From Candidatus Dadabacteria bacterium UBA1144 (lineage in GTDB: Bacteria > Desulfobacterota_D > UBA1144), in assembly GCA_002311855.1 (NCBI GenBank), contig DCAB01000019.1:1854-48027 (forward strand): a stretch of 46,174 nt of DNA, in the 5' to 3' direction. Within the stretch, counting starts at the first letter, position 1, and every line of letters starts with the position of its first letter. Of this stretch, positions 34,446-42,327 are shown piece by piece. Below the pieces are notes generated by a model. It worked only from the letters and a program-made list of their open reading frames with translations, ran no database searches and had not been told where the DNA came from. The position numbers were made by a program, and so were the translations under genes.

Positions 34446-35116
34446 TGATAGATAAAAAAAATTTTTCGATTATTTATATGATTTTAGAGAAAGACTTTGT
34501 CAGCGAATTCAGAGACAAATTAAATTTAATGTATTTTTTAATATTAGCTCCAACAATATCTCTGATTTTATTTATTTTTAATAACTCTGATGATTTTCTT
34601 TACTTATATTTTTTGTCGGTTCTAATCGTTAGTCTTTTGACTAATCAAAGAATCTCTAGGCAAGAAATTTCACCAAACGGAGACCTAATTCTCATCAATA
34701 TCCCTATAGATTTATCAATTTTCTGCTTATCAAAAATTTTATTTGCTTTCATACTAAATATCTTTATAAATTTAATCGTATTTTCAACATTCTTTCTGAT
34801 ATCCAATGGATTATTCTTCGATGATTTAAAAAATTTTACAATATTATCGATATTTTTCTCTCTGGGATTATCAACTATTCTAACGATGTTTTCTTTGATG
34901 CTTGAGAGAATCAAAGCGGAAGGGCAATTTATGCTTATAATGATATATCCACTTATTGTTCCATTTCTCATATTGGCAAAGAATTCGTTAATTGAAATCA
35001 ATTACATGGATTTCATGGAATTTATTAATTCTTTTTCTTTACAAGTACTTATAGCGTTCGATATACTTCTTCTTGCAATTTGCCCAATCCTCTTTAGTTA
35101 TTCTGTCAGAAGGTGA
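34445..35116 (+). CDS. ccmB: Heme exporter permease CcmB
   Basis: Membrane partner of CcmA, 223 residues with about six hydrophobic helices. The N-terminal FSIIYMILEKDFVSEFRDK corresponds to the family amphipathic start. It shows NQRISRQEISPNGDL and LLERIKAEGQFMLIMIYPLIVPFLILA, matching the conserved PL..P pattern of CcmB. Placement between ccmA and ccmC supports the identity, since the sequence is diverged and AT-rich. Confidence 0.88.
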   Translation: MIDKKNFSIIYMILEKDFVSEFRDKLNLMYFLILAPTISLILFIFNNSDDFLYLYFLSVLIVSLLTNQRISRQEISPNGDLILINIPIDLSIFCLSKILFAFILNIFINLIVFSTFFLISNGLFFDDLKNFTILSIFFSLGLSTILTMFSLMLERIKAEGQFMLIMIYPLIVPFLILAKNSLIEINYMDFMEFINSFSLQVLIAFDILLLAICPILFSYSVRR

Positions 35117-35119
35117 TAT

Positions 35120-35752
35120 ATGTTTGCATTTTTGTCTAGAATTAGTTTTACACTTTTAGTAATTTTAATGACTATTAGTATCTACATGATTTTTAACTAT
35201 GCCCCAAAAGAAAAAATCATGGGTGATGTTCAAAGAATTTTCTACTTTCATATGGGTTCTGTTCTAGTTTTCACTCTTGCATTCATCGCCAATTTGGTTT
35301 ATTCGATTAAGTTCTTATTAGATAATAACAATGAACATTCAAGAATTGCTTATATAAATGCCGAAGTAGGCGTACTCTTCACATTATTGACAATCGTGAC
35401 TGGAATGTTTTGGGCTAAGCCCGTTTGGGGAGCTTGGTGGACATGGGACCCTCAGTTGACAACTACATTTATCTTATTCCTTTTATATTTTTCATATTTA
35501 GTTTTTCATAAATTATCTACTAGAGCTGGAGTTCCAAAATATGCCGCAGTTTTCGCAGTAATAAGTTTCATCGACTTGCCAATAGTTTATATATCCGTAA
35601 GAGTGATGAGAGGTATATCGCCAGTGGTTTTTGGAGGAGAAGGAGGTGGTATTTCTCCAGCAATGATGAATACATTGCTTGTAACTTTGGGGGCTTTCCT
35701 TTTTTTATATATCGTTTTGATTAATTTAAGATCAAAGGTAGATAAAAAATGA
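35120..35752 (+). CDS. ccmC: Heme-handling protein CcmC
   Basis: Inner-membrane protein of the heme-handling family that loads heme onto CcmE. Six hydrophobic helices are apparent in 210 residues. The tryptophan-rich periplasmic WWD motif is clear in KPVWGAWWTWDPQLT. RIFYFHMGS contains a likely heme-ligand His, and the second His lies in KLSTRAG-proximal FHKLS. The ATG is 3 bases after ccmB. Confidence 0.95.
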   Translation: MFAFLSRISFTLLVILMTISIYMIFNYAPKEKIMGDVQRIFYFHMGSVLVFTLAFIANLVYSIKFLLDNNNEHSRIAYINAEVGVLFTLLTIVTGMFWAKPVWGAWWTWDPQLTTTFILFLLYFSYLVFHKLSTRAGVPKYAAVFAVISFIDLPIVYISVRVMRGISPVVFGGEGGGISPAMMNTLLVTLGAFLFLYIVLINLRSKVDKK

Positions 35753-35773
35753 TTCGAAGTTAGAATAATTGTG

Positions 35774-35887
35774 ATGATTTTTATAATTGACTCCCTAGAA
35801 CATCTTTTTTACTCTCAATTCGCTTTCTGGATCATAATATTCGCGTATCTTTTTTATATTAATAGGAAGATTAATAGGAAAGACTGA
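35774..35887 (+). CDS. ccmD: Small membrane protein, probably CcmD
   Basis: A 37-residue ORF between ccmC and ccmE. A polar start (MIFIIDSLEH) is followed by one membrane helix (about residues 11-28, YSQFAFWIIIFAYLFYI) and a basic tail (NRKINRKD). CcmD proteins are short single-helix proteins with an aromatic N-terminal stretch and a basic tail, and they lie exactly at this operon position, where they hold CcmA, B, C and E together. It ends 3 bases before the ccmE ATG. Sequence conservation in CcmD is low, so the call rests on topology and context. Confidence 0.75.
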   Translation: MIFIIDSLEHLFYSQFAFWIIIFAYLFYINRKINRKD

Positions 35888-35890
35888 TTC

Positions 35891-36304
35891 ATGAACCCTA
35901 AAGCGAAAATCAAGATAGTAGCGGTTGCTCTAATACTTTTTTTTTCATTTCTCACATTTAAAGCCGTTAAATCTTCTTTGGTTTATTACTTAACTGTATC
36001 TGAGGTACAAGAAAGAGAATCTTTTAGCAAGCTTAAACGACTAAGGGTATCTGGAGTTGTGGAGAGAGGTTCGATTAAGAGGAACGAAGATGGATCGATA
36101 TCTTTCATTATAAGAGATAAGGAATCCACAATTTATGTTCAATATAAGGGTGTAATTCCAGATGTATTTCGAGATGAAGTACAAGCAGTCGTAGAGGGAA
36201 CAATAGAAGATAAAGTTTTTTTAGCCAATAAATTATTTGCTAAGTGTCCAACGAAATATGAAGATGATAAATTAGGAAATAATAGGTTAAGTTTTGTTCA
36301 ATAA
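35891..36304 (+). CDS. ccmE: Cytochrome c maturation heme chaperone CcmE, cysteine variant
   Basis: Periplasmic heme chaperone anchored by one N-terminal helix (about residues 8-24), with an OB-fold domain (about 45-125: LRVSGVVERGSI, VQYKGVIPDVFRDE, VVEGTI). In most CcmE proteins heme attaches covalently to a histidine in HDENY. Here the corresponding segment reads AKCPTKYEDD, so the ligand position is Cys119, with Tyr123 completing CxxxY. This variant is known from archaea and sulfate-reducing deltaproteobacteria. Length of 137 is normal. The gene overlaps the ccmF start by 11 bases. Confidence 0.93.
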   Translation: MNPKAKIKIVAVALILFFSFLTFKAVKSSLVYYLTVSEVQERESFSKLKRLRVSGVVERGSIKRNEDGSISFIIRDKESTIYVQYKGVIPDVFRDEVQAVVEGTIEDKVFLANKLFAKCPTKYEDDKLGNNRLSFVQ

Positions 36305-38225
36305 CATTGGGGAAACCGCATTATTTCTATCTTTTCTAATTAGCATTCTAGGACTTTTTTCTTTTTCAATTGGTATTTTAAAGAAAGACGACAAATTGAT
36401 TCATATTGGTTCAAGGTGTGTTGTTTCAACTTTTTTTTTAGTCACAATTTCACTTATCTCTTTAATTTATTTGTTAGTGACTAAAGACTTTAGTAATTTT
36501 TATGTTGCCAAGAATACAAGCAACGATCTCTCTGCTCTATATTCTTTTACAGCATTGTGGGCAGGACAAGAAGGGTCTTTGTTGCTTTGGTCTTGGATTC
36601 TTTCCATATATATTTTTCTACTAACCATTTCCAAATCAAAGAGCAAGCTAATACCAGCGGCCCAGAACGTAATCTTGTTCGTCTTAGGTTTTTTCATATT
36701 CCTAATTGTTTTTATAGAGAACCCGTTCGAATTGTTATTGCAACCACCAACTAATGGAAGAGGGCTAAACCCCATTTTGCAAAATATTTATATGGCCATA
36801 CATCCTTTAACTTTATATGTTGGGTACATTGCACTAACCGTACCTTTTGCTTTCTCTATCGCTTCTATTCTATCAAAAGATGGCTCTGATGATTGGATAA
36901 AGCTCTCAAAGAAATGGACCTATTTTAGCTGGATTTTCTTGTTAGGTGGCCTTCTCTTAGGTTCTAGATGGGCTTACCTGGAATTAGGATGGGGTGGCTA
37001 TTGGGCTTGGGATCCAGTTGAGAACGTGGCCTTGATGCCATGGCTTGTTTTGACAGCCTTTATACACTCATCAATGGCACAAGAGATGAGAAGTTTATTA
37101 AGACGATGGAATATCGTTTTAATGTTTTTGGCATTCTTCCTATCAATCTTTGGAACTTTTATTACTAGAAGCGGACTGATTTCCTCAGTACACTCCTTTG
37201 CTCAATCCAAGATAGGAATCTATTTTATAATTTTTATATTATTAATTACAATAGTCTCAGTCTTTTCCTATCAAAAAAACAAAAAATTTCTTCTATCAAA
37301 AGAAGATATAACGTCACTTGTTTCGAAAGAGAATTTCTTTATTTTTAATAATATTTTCTTTCTTGTCATAACTCTAACTGTCTTTCTCGGGACGATATTC
37401 CCGATTCTCTCTGAAGCTGTAACAGGAGAAAAGATATTAGTTGGACCAAGTTTCTACAATCTAGTTAATTTCCCAAATGTCTTATTACTTATGCTTCTGA
37501 TGTCTATTGCCCCTATAGTTCCATGGAAAAAAGGAAATTTGGCAAATTTATATAAATTCGTTTTTATCCCTCTTTTAATTTCTCTTGTAAGTGGAATTGC
37601 TACTTTTATTTTATTGAATGAATTAAAAACTTCTTTGGTTGTTCTTTTATCTATTCTTGTAGTTGCTGTAATGCTAAAGGAAATAATAATTGATTTTAAA
37701 GTTCAATTACAAGATAGAATGGAAATAAAAAAAATTATTACTCTAAAAGCCAGAAGATATTGCGCATTTTTAGTTCATTTTGGGATAATTGTATTGATTC
37801 TTGGTATTAATTTCTCTTCTGTTTTTGCTTCGAAATATGATGTTAGTTTAGAAAAAGGAGAAACTGCTATTTTCGAAAACTATAAAATTGAATTGATTGA
37901 TACTTATAAAAAAGAAAATGAAGCCAAAAGTATATTAGGTGCAATACTGATACTTCATGATGGGGGTAAGACATATATATTAAATCCAGAGCAAAATAAT
38001 TATAAATATGAGGGTAACAGAGAAATTAACAAAGAGACCGAAGTAGCAATCTATTCAACTCTAACAAAAGATTATTATGTCATATTAGTTGGTGAGAATT
38101 TAAAGGGTAACTTTAATTTTAAGATTCATATCAACCCTATGGTCTCGTTGATATGGATTGGAAGTTTAATATCTATAGTTGGTGGAATTATATTATTTGT
38201 TAGAAAAAGAGAAATAAATGATTAA
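36294..38225 (+). CDS. ccmF: Cytochrome c heme lyase subunit CcmF
   Basis: Large inner-membrane protein that attaches heme to apocytochrome c. It has 643 residues with about 14-15 hydrophobic helices. The WWD motif is seen in LGWGGYWAWDPVENVALMPWL, with heme-ligand histidines in the MAIHPLTLYVGY, FIHSSM and LVHFGI regions, and GTFITRSGLISSVHSFAQS is a family signature. A periplasmic domain lies at about 515-610. The start is TTG 36294, overlapping ccmE. No ccmG or ccmH is adjacent downstream. Confidence 0.95.
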   Translation: MFNNIGETALFLSFLISILGLFSFSIGILKKDDKLIHIGSRCVVSTFFLVTISLISLIYLLVTKDFSNFYVAKNTSNDLSALYSFTALWAGQEGSLLLWSWILSIYIFLLTISKSKSKLIPAAQNVILFVLGFFIFLIVFIENPFELLLQPPTNGRGLNPILQNIYMAIHPLTLYVGYIALTVPFAFSIASILSKDGSDDWIKLSKKWTYFSWIFLLGGLLLGSRWAYLELGWGGYWAWDPVENVALMPWLVLTAFIHSSMAQEMRSLLRRWNIVLMFLAFFLSIFGTFITRSGLISSVHSFAQSKIGIYFIIFILLITIVSVFSYQKNKKFLLSKEDITSLVSKENFFIFNNIFFLVITLTVFLGTIFPILSEAVTGEKILVGPSFYNLVNFPNVLLLMLLMSIAPIVPWKKGNLANLYKFVFIPLLISLVSGIATFILLNELKTSLVVLLSILVVAVMLKEIIIDFKVQLQDRMEIKKIITLKARRYCAFLVHFGIIVLILGINFSSVFASKYDVSLEKGETAIFENYKIELIDTYKKENEAKSILGAILILHDGGKTYILNPEQNNYKYEGNREINKETEVAIYSTLTKDYYVILVGENLKGNFNFKIHINPMVSLIWIGSLISIVGGIILFVRKREIND

Positions 38226-38331
38226 TTTGATATTTTCATCCTTTGTTACGATTATTGTATTGGGATATATTTTTTATCCTATTTTCAAAAAAAACAGTAA
38301 AAAAATCAAAGAAATTGATTGGGATAAATAA
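38218..38331 (+). CDS. 37-residue single-helix membrane protein after ccmF
   Basis: ATG 38218 overlaps the ccmF stop by 8 bases and the frame ends at TAA 38331, six bases before the cytochrome gene. The product has one N-terminal membrane helix (about residues 4-22, ending in YIFYPIF), then a Lys-rich cytoplasmic-type tail (KKNSKKIKEI) ending DWDK. I do not recognise it. Its placement inside the ccm-cytochrome operon, with translational coupling, argues for a real gene, perhaps an accessory of heme lyase or a CcmI- or CcmH-membrane-anchor remnant. Confidence 0.55.
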   Translation: MINLIFSSFVTIIVLGYIFYPIFKKNSKKIKEIDWDK

Positions 38332-38336
38332 ATTCC

Positions 38337-39605
38337 ATGGATACAAATAATTTTAAATACTTTCTACTTTTATTCTTTTTAAATTTCTCTATTTTTACCC
38401 CGTCGAATCTTTATGCTGAAGAAGATTTGGGTCAAAAACTTTTTGTGGAAAAAAGATGTGTTAGCTGTCACGTGATAGGTAGAGGTAGATTCGCAGGACC
38501 AGATTTGTATCACATTCTTGATAAATATTCCGATGAAGAAATCATTTCTTGGATTATCAATCCTCAATCTATGTATAAAAAATATTCAAAAACACCAATT
38601 AACGATGGCTACCCGCCCATGCCGAATCTAAATGTGAATCGATCTGAAGCAAAACTTCTCCTCAGTTATATTAAAGAAATTAAGAAAGAAATTAAACGAA
38701 ATTCTAAAGTTCGAATTAGTGGGAAAATTAATAATTTTACTACGGACAAATTTCTTGATAACCAAGAAATTGAGCTAATGGCTCTTCTGGCGGATAAGGT
38801 TCTATCTAATAAAAAAACATTGATTAAAAATGGAAATTTTCAGTTTTCTGACCTACCTGGAAATTCAGCATATAAAATTATTTTGATGCACGATGGAATT
38901 GAATATTCTACGGATAAATTTTATTTTCTCCCTACCGAAAACGAAAAGAAAATAAATCTAACTGTTTTCGATACGACGCAGGATAAAAAAGAAATAAAAA
39001 CAGACTCTGTTCATCTCATAATTACCTATGACAAAGGTTCTAAATCCATTACTGTCGCAGAAATTATAAATATCAAAAACTCTTCAAGAAATATTTTTAT
39101 AGGATCAAATGATTTTAAGGAAAAGATTAGAAAAATTAATTCTTATTCATTGTTTCCAGATGCCACCAGCCTTGGTTTTCCACATAGAGGTGAAGAGACC
39201 TTTGTAGTCTCAGATAATAAAGTTACAGACACCTTGCCCATGCCACCAGGAAATAGAAGAGTCGTACTTACATACAGTATAAAATTGAACTTATTGTCAA
39301 CGACTATATCGAAGATATTTTTTAATGATATTGACAGTCTGACGATTATTGTTCCAGAAAACATATTATCTTTTGATATCCAAGGTTTGGAATATACAAA
39401 AAAAGAAACTCACATCAAAGAACTAGTTGATGAAAAATATACTACATATTCTATTAAGAATATAAAGAAGGGGGATACTCTTAATCTTAAATTTAAAAAA
39501 TATGATATTTTTCTAAATACTAAAAGTGTGGTAGGGATAATTTTTCTTATCTTTATCTTGACAGCCCTGGGATTTACAATATTCAAAAAAGGAGTTAAAA
39601 AATGA
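38337..39605 (+). CDS. Membrane-anchored c-type cytochrome with beta-sandwich region
   Basis: A 422-residue exported protein. A signal peptide (residues 1-27, cut near NLYA-EED) precedes a class I cytochrome c domain: heme motif CVSCH at 41-45 and a likely distal Met95 in GYPPMPNL. From about 120 to 390 there is a beta-rich region with no heme motif, starting with VRISGKINNF and NFQFSDLPGNSAYKIIL, which resembles carboxypeptidase-regulatory-like (prealbumin-type) domains. A single C-terminal helix (about 397-415) and KKGVKK tail anchor it with the bulk in the periplasm. It lies in the ccm operon, whose products would mature it. Function unknown; electron shuttle or metal/ligand-sensing roles are possible. 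Confidence 0.8.
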   Translation: MDTNNFKYFLLLFFLNFSIFTPSNLYAEEDLGQKLFVEKRCVSCHVIGRGRFAGPDLYHILDKYSDEEIISWIINPQSMYKKYSKTPINDGYPPMPNLNVNRSEAKLLLSYIKEIKKEIKRNSKVRISGKINNFTTDKFLDNQEIELMALLADKVLSNKKTLIKNGNFQFSDLPGNSAYKIILMHDGIEYSTDKFYFLPTENEKKINLTVFDTTQDKKEIKTDSVHLIITYDKGSKSITVAEIINIKNSSRNIFIGSNDFKEKIRKINSYSLFPDATSLGFPHRGEETFVVSDNKVTDTLPMPPGNRRVVLTYSIKLNLLSTTISKIFFNDIDSLTIIVPENILSFDIQGLEYTKKETHIKELVDEKYTTYSIKNIKKGDTLNLKFKKYDIFLNTKSVVGIIFLIFILTALGFTIFKKGVKK

Positions 39606-39940
39606 ACCAATATATATTGAAGCTACTTATTTCATCTGCGGTAATAGTTTTAGCCTCGGAGATATCTAAACGAAGCACAGTTCTTGCCGCACTTATAATA
39701 GCTCTTCCGTTGGTATCACTTATTACATTTTCTTGGATTTATTATGAGACAAAAGACACTGAAAGGATTGCAAATCTAAGTCTAGAGATACTATATTTTG
39801 GTCTAGCTACTGTCCCCATGTTTCTACTTTTGCCTTATATGCTTAGAAATGGATATTCATTCCTAATTACAATGATTTGTTCGTGTGGTGTGACTGCGTT
39901 AGCTATGCTTTCTGTTAAATATTTCTTCTTAAGAACTTAG
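39602..39940 (+). CDS. DUF3147-like small membrane protein
   Basis: A 112-residue inner-membrane protein with four hydrophobic segments (about residues 5-20, 28-46, 62-80 and 85-108). The N-terminal VIVLASEISKRSTVLAALI and LPLVSLITFSWIYYETKD match my recollection of the DUF3147 family, whose function is not known. It overlaps the cytochrome stop by 4 bases (ATGA) and is the last gene of the ccm-cytochrome run. It converges on rsmE across an 84-base gap without a clear terminator. Confidence 0.75.
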   Translation: MNQYILKLLISSAVIVLASEISKRSTVLAALIIALPLVSLITFSWIYYETKDTERIANLSLEILYFGLATVPMFLLLPYMLRNGYSFLITMICSCGVTALAMLSVKYFFLRT

Positions 39941-40024
39941 AACAAACAATCGACTGTAAGAAAGGGTAGACGTAGAAGAATGTATGTTGATAGAATTACT
40001 TAAAATTAGGTTTCAGATGCTGAC

Positions 40025-40750
40025 TCAGCTAGTCCTATAGTTTACAAAATCATTGACAATCATTTTTACTAAACCTACACCCAGTATAAGCGCTGTGGTC
40101 GATTTTAACACAGTATTTCCTAGTGATACATCTATAAAATCATTATCTCGCGCTAAACCAACTTCTTTATTACTAAACCCACCTTCGGGACCTATAATGA
40201 TTGATATGCTATCGGGTTTATCAAACGAAACTTTGGTTATCTTGTTTTTGCTATTTTCATAAAAAATTATTTTTAAATCAGATTTATTATCTCTGAATAT
40301 ATCCGAGTAGGAGATCGGCTCTAATATTTCCATAAAATCATTTCTCCCACATTGCTTGGTTGCACTTTCAGCTATATCTAGCCATCTTTTTTTTACTTGT
40401 TCGGGTTTTTTTATTGTTCTTTCGGATACTACTGGTATCAATCTCTTGACTCCAAGTTCAACTGATTTTTCTATAATGTCTTCTATAGCTTTTCCTTTAG
40501 GTAAGCACTGGTACACATCAATATTGCAACCCAGTTCTTTTTGTGGAATTAAATATTGGACTTCAACCGTTAAATATTTTTTTTTAATTTCTACTATTTT
40601 GCAAAAAAATTCATTTTCTTTGTTATCAAAAATTATTATGTTATCACCAATTTTATGTTTAAGAACGGTTATACAGTGATGAAAATTTTCACCTTCAATT
40701 TTTAATTCTTGGTCTCTATTTATTTTCTTATCAACAAAAAATCTGTTCAT
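40025..40750 (-). CDS. rsmE: 16S rRNA m3U1498 methyltransferase
   Basis: SPOUT-class (knotted) methyltransferase acting on U1498 in helix 44 of 16S rRNA. The N-terminal PUA-like domain begins MNRFFVDKKI and includes HHCITVLKHKIGD. The knot region has CLPKGKAIEDIIEKSVELGV, SAM-binding IIIGPEGGFSNKE, and SLGNTVLKSTTALI. Length of 241 residues is standard. Its ATG overlaps the cobA-hemD stop by 4 bases, so the two reverse-strand genes are coupled. Confidence 0.95.
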   Translation of the reverse strand: MNRFFVDKKINRDQELKIEGENFHHCITVLKHKIGDNIIIFDNKENEFFCKIVEIKKKYLTVEVQYLIPQKELGCNIDVYQCLPKGKAIEDIIEKSVELGVKRLIPVVSERTIKKPEQVKKRWLDIAESATKQCGRNDFMEILEPISYSDIFRDNKSDLKIIFYENSKNKITKVSFDKPDSISIIIGPEGGFSNKEVGLARDNDFIDVSLGNTVLKSTTALILGVGLVKMIVNDFVNYRTS

Positions 40751-42261
40751 TTCTTATTAAATTTTACAATCTCTTTTATTAAATTATCTATAGTGTATTT
40801 ATTGCAAATCAGAGTAGGCCTTATTTTGTACTTTCTTAATGTTTTTGCTGTTATTGGGCCGATACAAACATAAGCTATATTTTTTTGTCTTTTAATCTTT
40901 ACTGGACTTACATATTTAAAGAAATTATCTACAGTGGATGAACTTGTAAAAGTTATGTAGTCGACTCTCTGATTATAAACACTATTCTGAATTTCTTTTT
41001 TATTTTCTTTTGAAGGTAAAACAGTATCATAAATCTTAAGTTCTTTAACTGTATTTCCCATAAACCTTAATTCTTTAATTAAAGTGTCCCTTGCCATTGC
41101 GGCTCTTGGGATAAATATTCTAGATTTTTTAACTTTATTTTTTTTAAAAGCGGCAATTAATCCTTCCGCAGAGAATTGCTCCGGTACCAGATTGACATTC
41201 AGCTTTAATCTGTTGATTGCTTTTTTTGTTTCTGAACCAATTGCTGCTATCTTTAGATTGCCTATCTTTCGTATATCTTTATATTGTTTAACAAATTCAT
41301 CGAAAAATATTTCTACAGAATTTACACTGGTGAAGACAAGCCATTCATAATCAGAAATGCTTTTTAAATTTGTTTGAACATATCCTGACGGTTTAGGTTT
41401 GATTTCGATTGTTGGAATTTCTATTGCATTTCCGCCGAGATTCATTATTTCTTTTGATAAAGCACTAGCATTTTTTCTTGACCTTGTTACGACTATGTTC
41501 TTTCCAAACAGTGGTTTTTTCTCGAACCAGTTTAATCTTGTTCTTAGTTTGCATATTTCACCAATGATTATTATTGATGGGGACTTGATTTGATTAACTT
41601 TGATTTTGTCGAATATGTCTTCGAAGTCCCCTACGACTGTTTTTTGGGCAGGGTAGGTCCCCCAATGAATTGCAGCTATATTAGTTTTCTTTGACATGCC
41701 ATTGGAGATTAAATTGCTTAGATTCTTTCTAAGATTTTTTGTTCCCATTAAAAAGACTATAGATTTCATTTTTGACAGCCCACCCCAATCGATTGAACTC
41801 CCGTTTTTTTCTGGATCTTCATGACCAGTTACAATTGCCAATGTGCTTGTTAATGCTCTATGGGTGACAGGGATTCCAGCATATGCTGGTACTGCAGTGG
41901 CAGATGTAACACCGGGAACTATTTCAAATCTGATTTTATTTCTTTTAAGTTCCTCAGCTTCTTCTCCACCTCTGCCGAATAGAAAAGGGTCCCCACCTTT
42001 TAATCTGACAATTTTCTTGAGGCCACTTTTGGCAAGTTTTACTAACGTTTTGTTGATTTGATTTTGACTTAGAGTCTTGAATCCTAAGCGTTTACCGGCG
42101 TTAATAATTTTACAGTTCTTTTTTGTCAAACCTAAAAAGGAATTATTAGCCAAATAATCGTATACAATAGCATCAGCCTCGCTGATTAATTCTTTGCCTT
42201 TGACCGTTATTAGTCCAGGGTCGCCTGGACCAGCACCAACGATATATACGATTGATTTCAT
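40747..42261 (-). CDS. cobA-hemD: Fused uroporphyrinogen-III C-methyltransferase and uroporphyrinogen-III synthase
   Basis: Two consecutive tetrapyrrole enzymes in one 504-residue chain. The N-terminal ~245 residues are SUMT (CobA), with GAGPGDPGLITVKG, RLKGGDPFLFGRGGEE and PGVTSATAVPAYAGIPVTHR. It methylates uroporphyrinogen III to precorrin-2 for siroheme or cobalamin. The C-terminal ~255 residues are HemD, diverged but with VVTRSRKNASALS, FTSVNSVEIFFDE and the CIGPITAKTLRK segment. ATG 42261 is preferred over an upstream TTG at 42279 because family proteins start at this point. The fusion channels or co-regulates the heme/siroheme branch point. hemC and hemB are not in the window. Confidence 0.93.
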   Translation of the reverse strand: MKSIVYIVGAGPGDPGLITVKGKELISEADAIVYDYLANNSFLGLTKKNCKIINAGKRLGFKTLSQNQINKTLVKLAKSGLKKIVRLKGGDPFLFGRGGEEAEELKRNKIRFEIVPGVTSATAVPAYAGIPVTHRALTSTLAIVTGHEDPEKNGSSIDWGGLSKMKSIVFLMGTKNLRKNLSNLISNGMSKKTNIAAIHWGTYPAQKTVVGDFEDIFDKIKVNQIKSPSIIIIGEICKLRTRLNWFEKKPLFGKNIVVTRSRKNASALSKEIMNLGGNAIEIPTIEIKPKPSGYVQTNLKSISDYEWLVFTSVNSVEIFFDEFVKQYKDIRKIGNLKIAAIGSETKKAINRLKLNVNLVPEQFSAEGLIAAFKKNKVKKSRIFIPRAAMARDTLIKELRFMGNTVKELKIYDTVLPSKENKKEIQNSVYNQRVDYITFTSSSTVDNFFKYVSPVKIKRQKNIAYVCIGPITAKTLRKYKIRPTLICNKYTIDNLIKEIVKFNKK

Positions 42262-42304
42262 ATGAGGAAAGCAAACCAAAAAGGCATTAAAAAGTCAATT
42301 GTCT

Positions 42305-42310
42305 TATAAT
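42305..42310 (+). promoter_or_regulatory. Possible -10 box for uvrB
   Basis: A perfect TATAAT lies 18 bases before the uvrB GTG, in the 66-base spacer divergent from cobA-hemD. No convincing -35 box is found 16-18 bases upstream. The implied leader is very short. I see no LexA-type palindrome in the spacer. Confidence 0.3.
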
Positions 42311-42327
42311 CCGTTAGAATAAATCAT

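Noticed and set aside
39941..40024. Gap between the DUF3147-like gene and rsmE checked for a tRNA or terminator
   Set aside because: Only a five-base GCTGA/TCAGC repeat with a one-base loop; no T-arm and no T-run.
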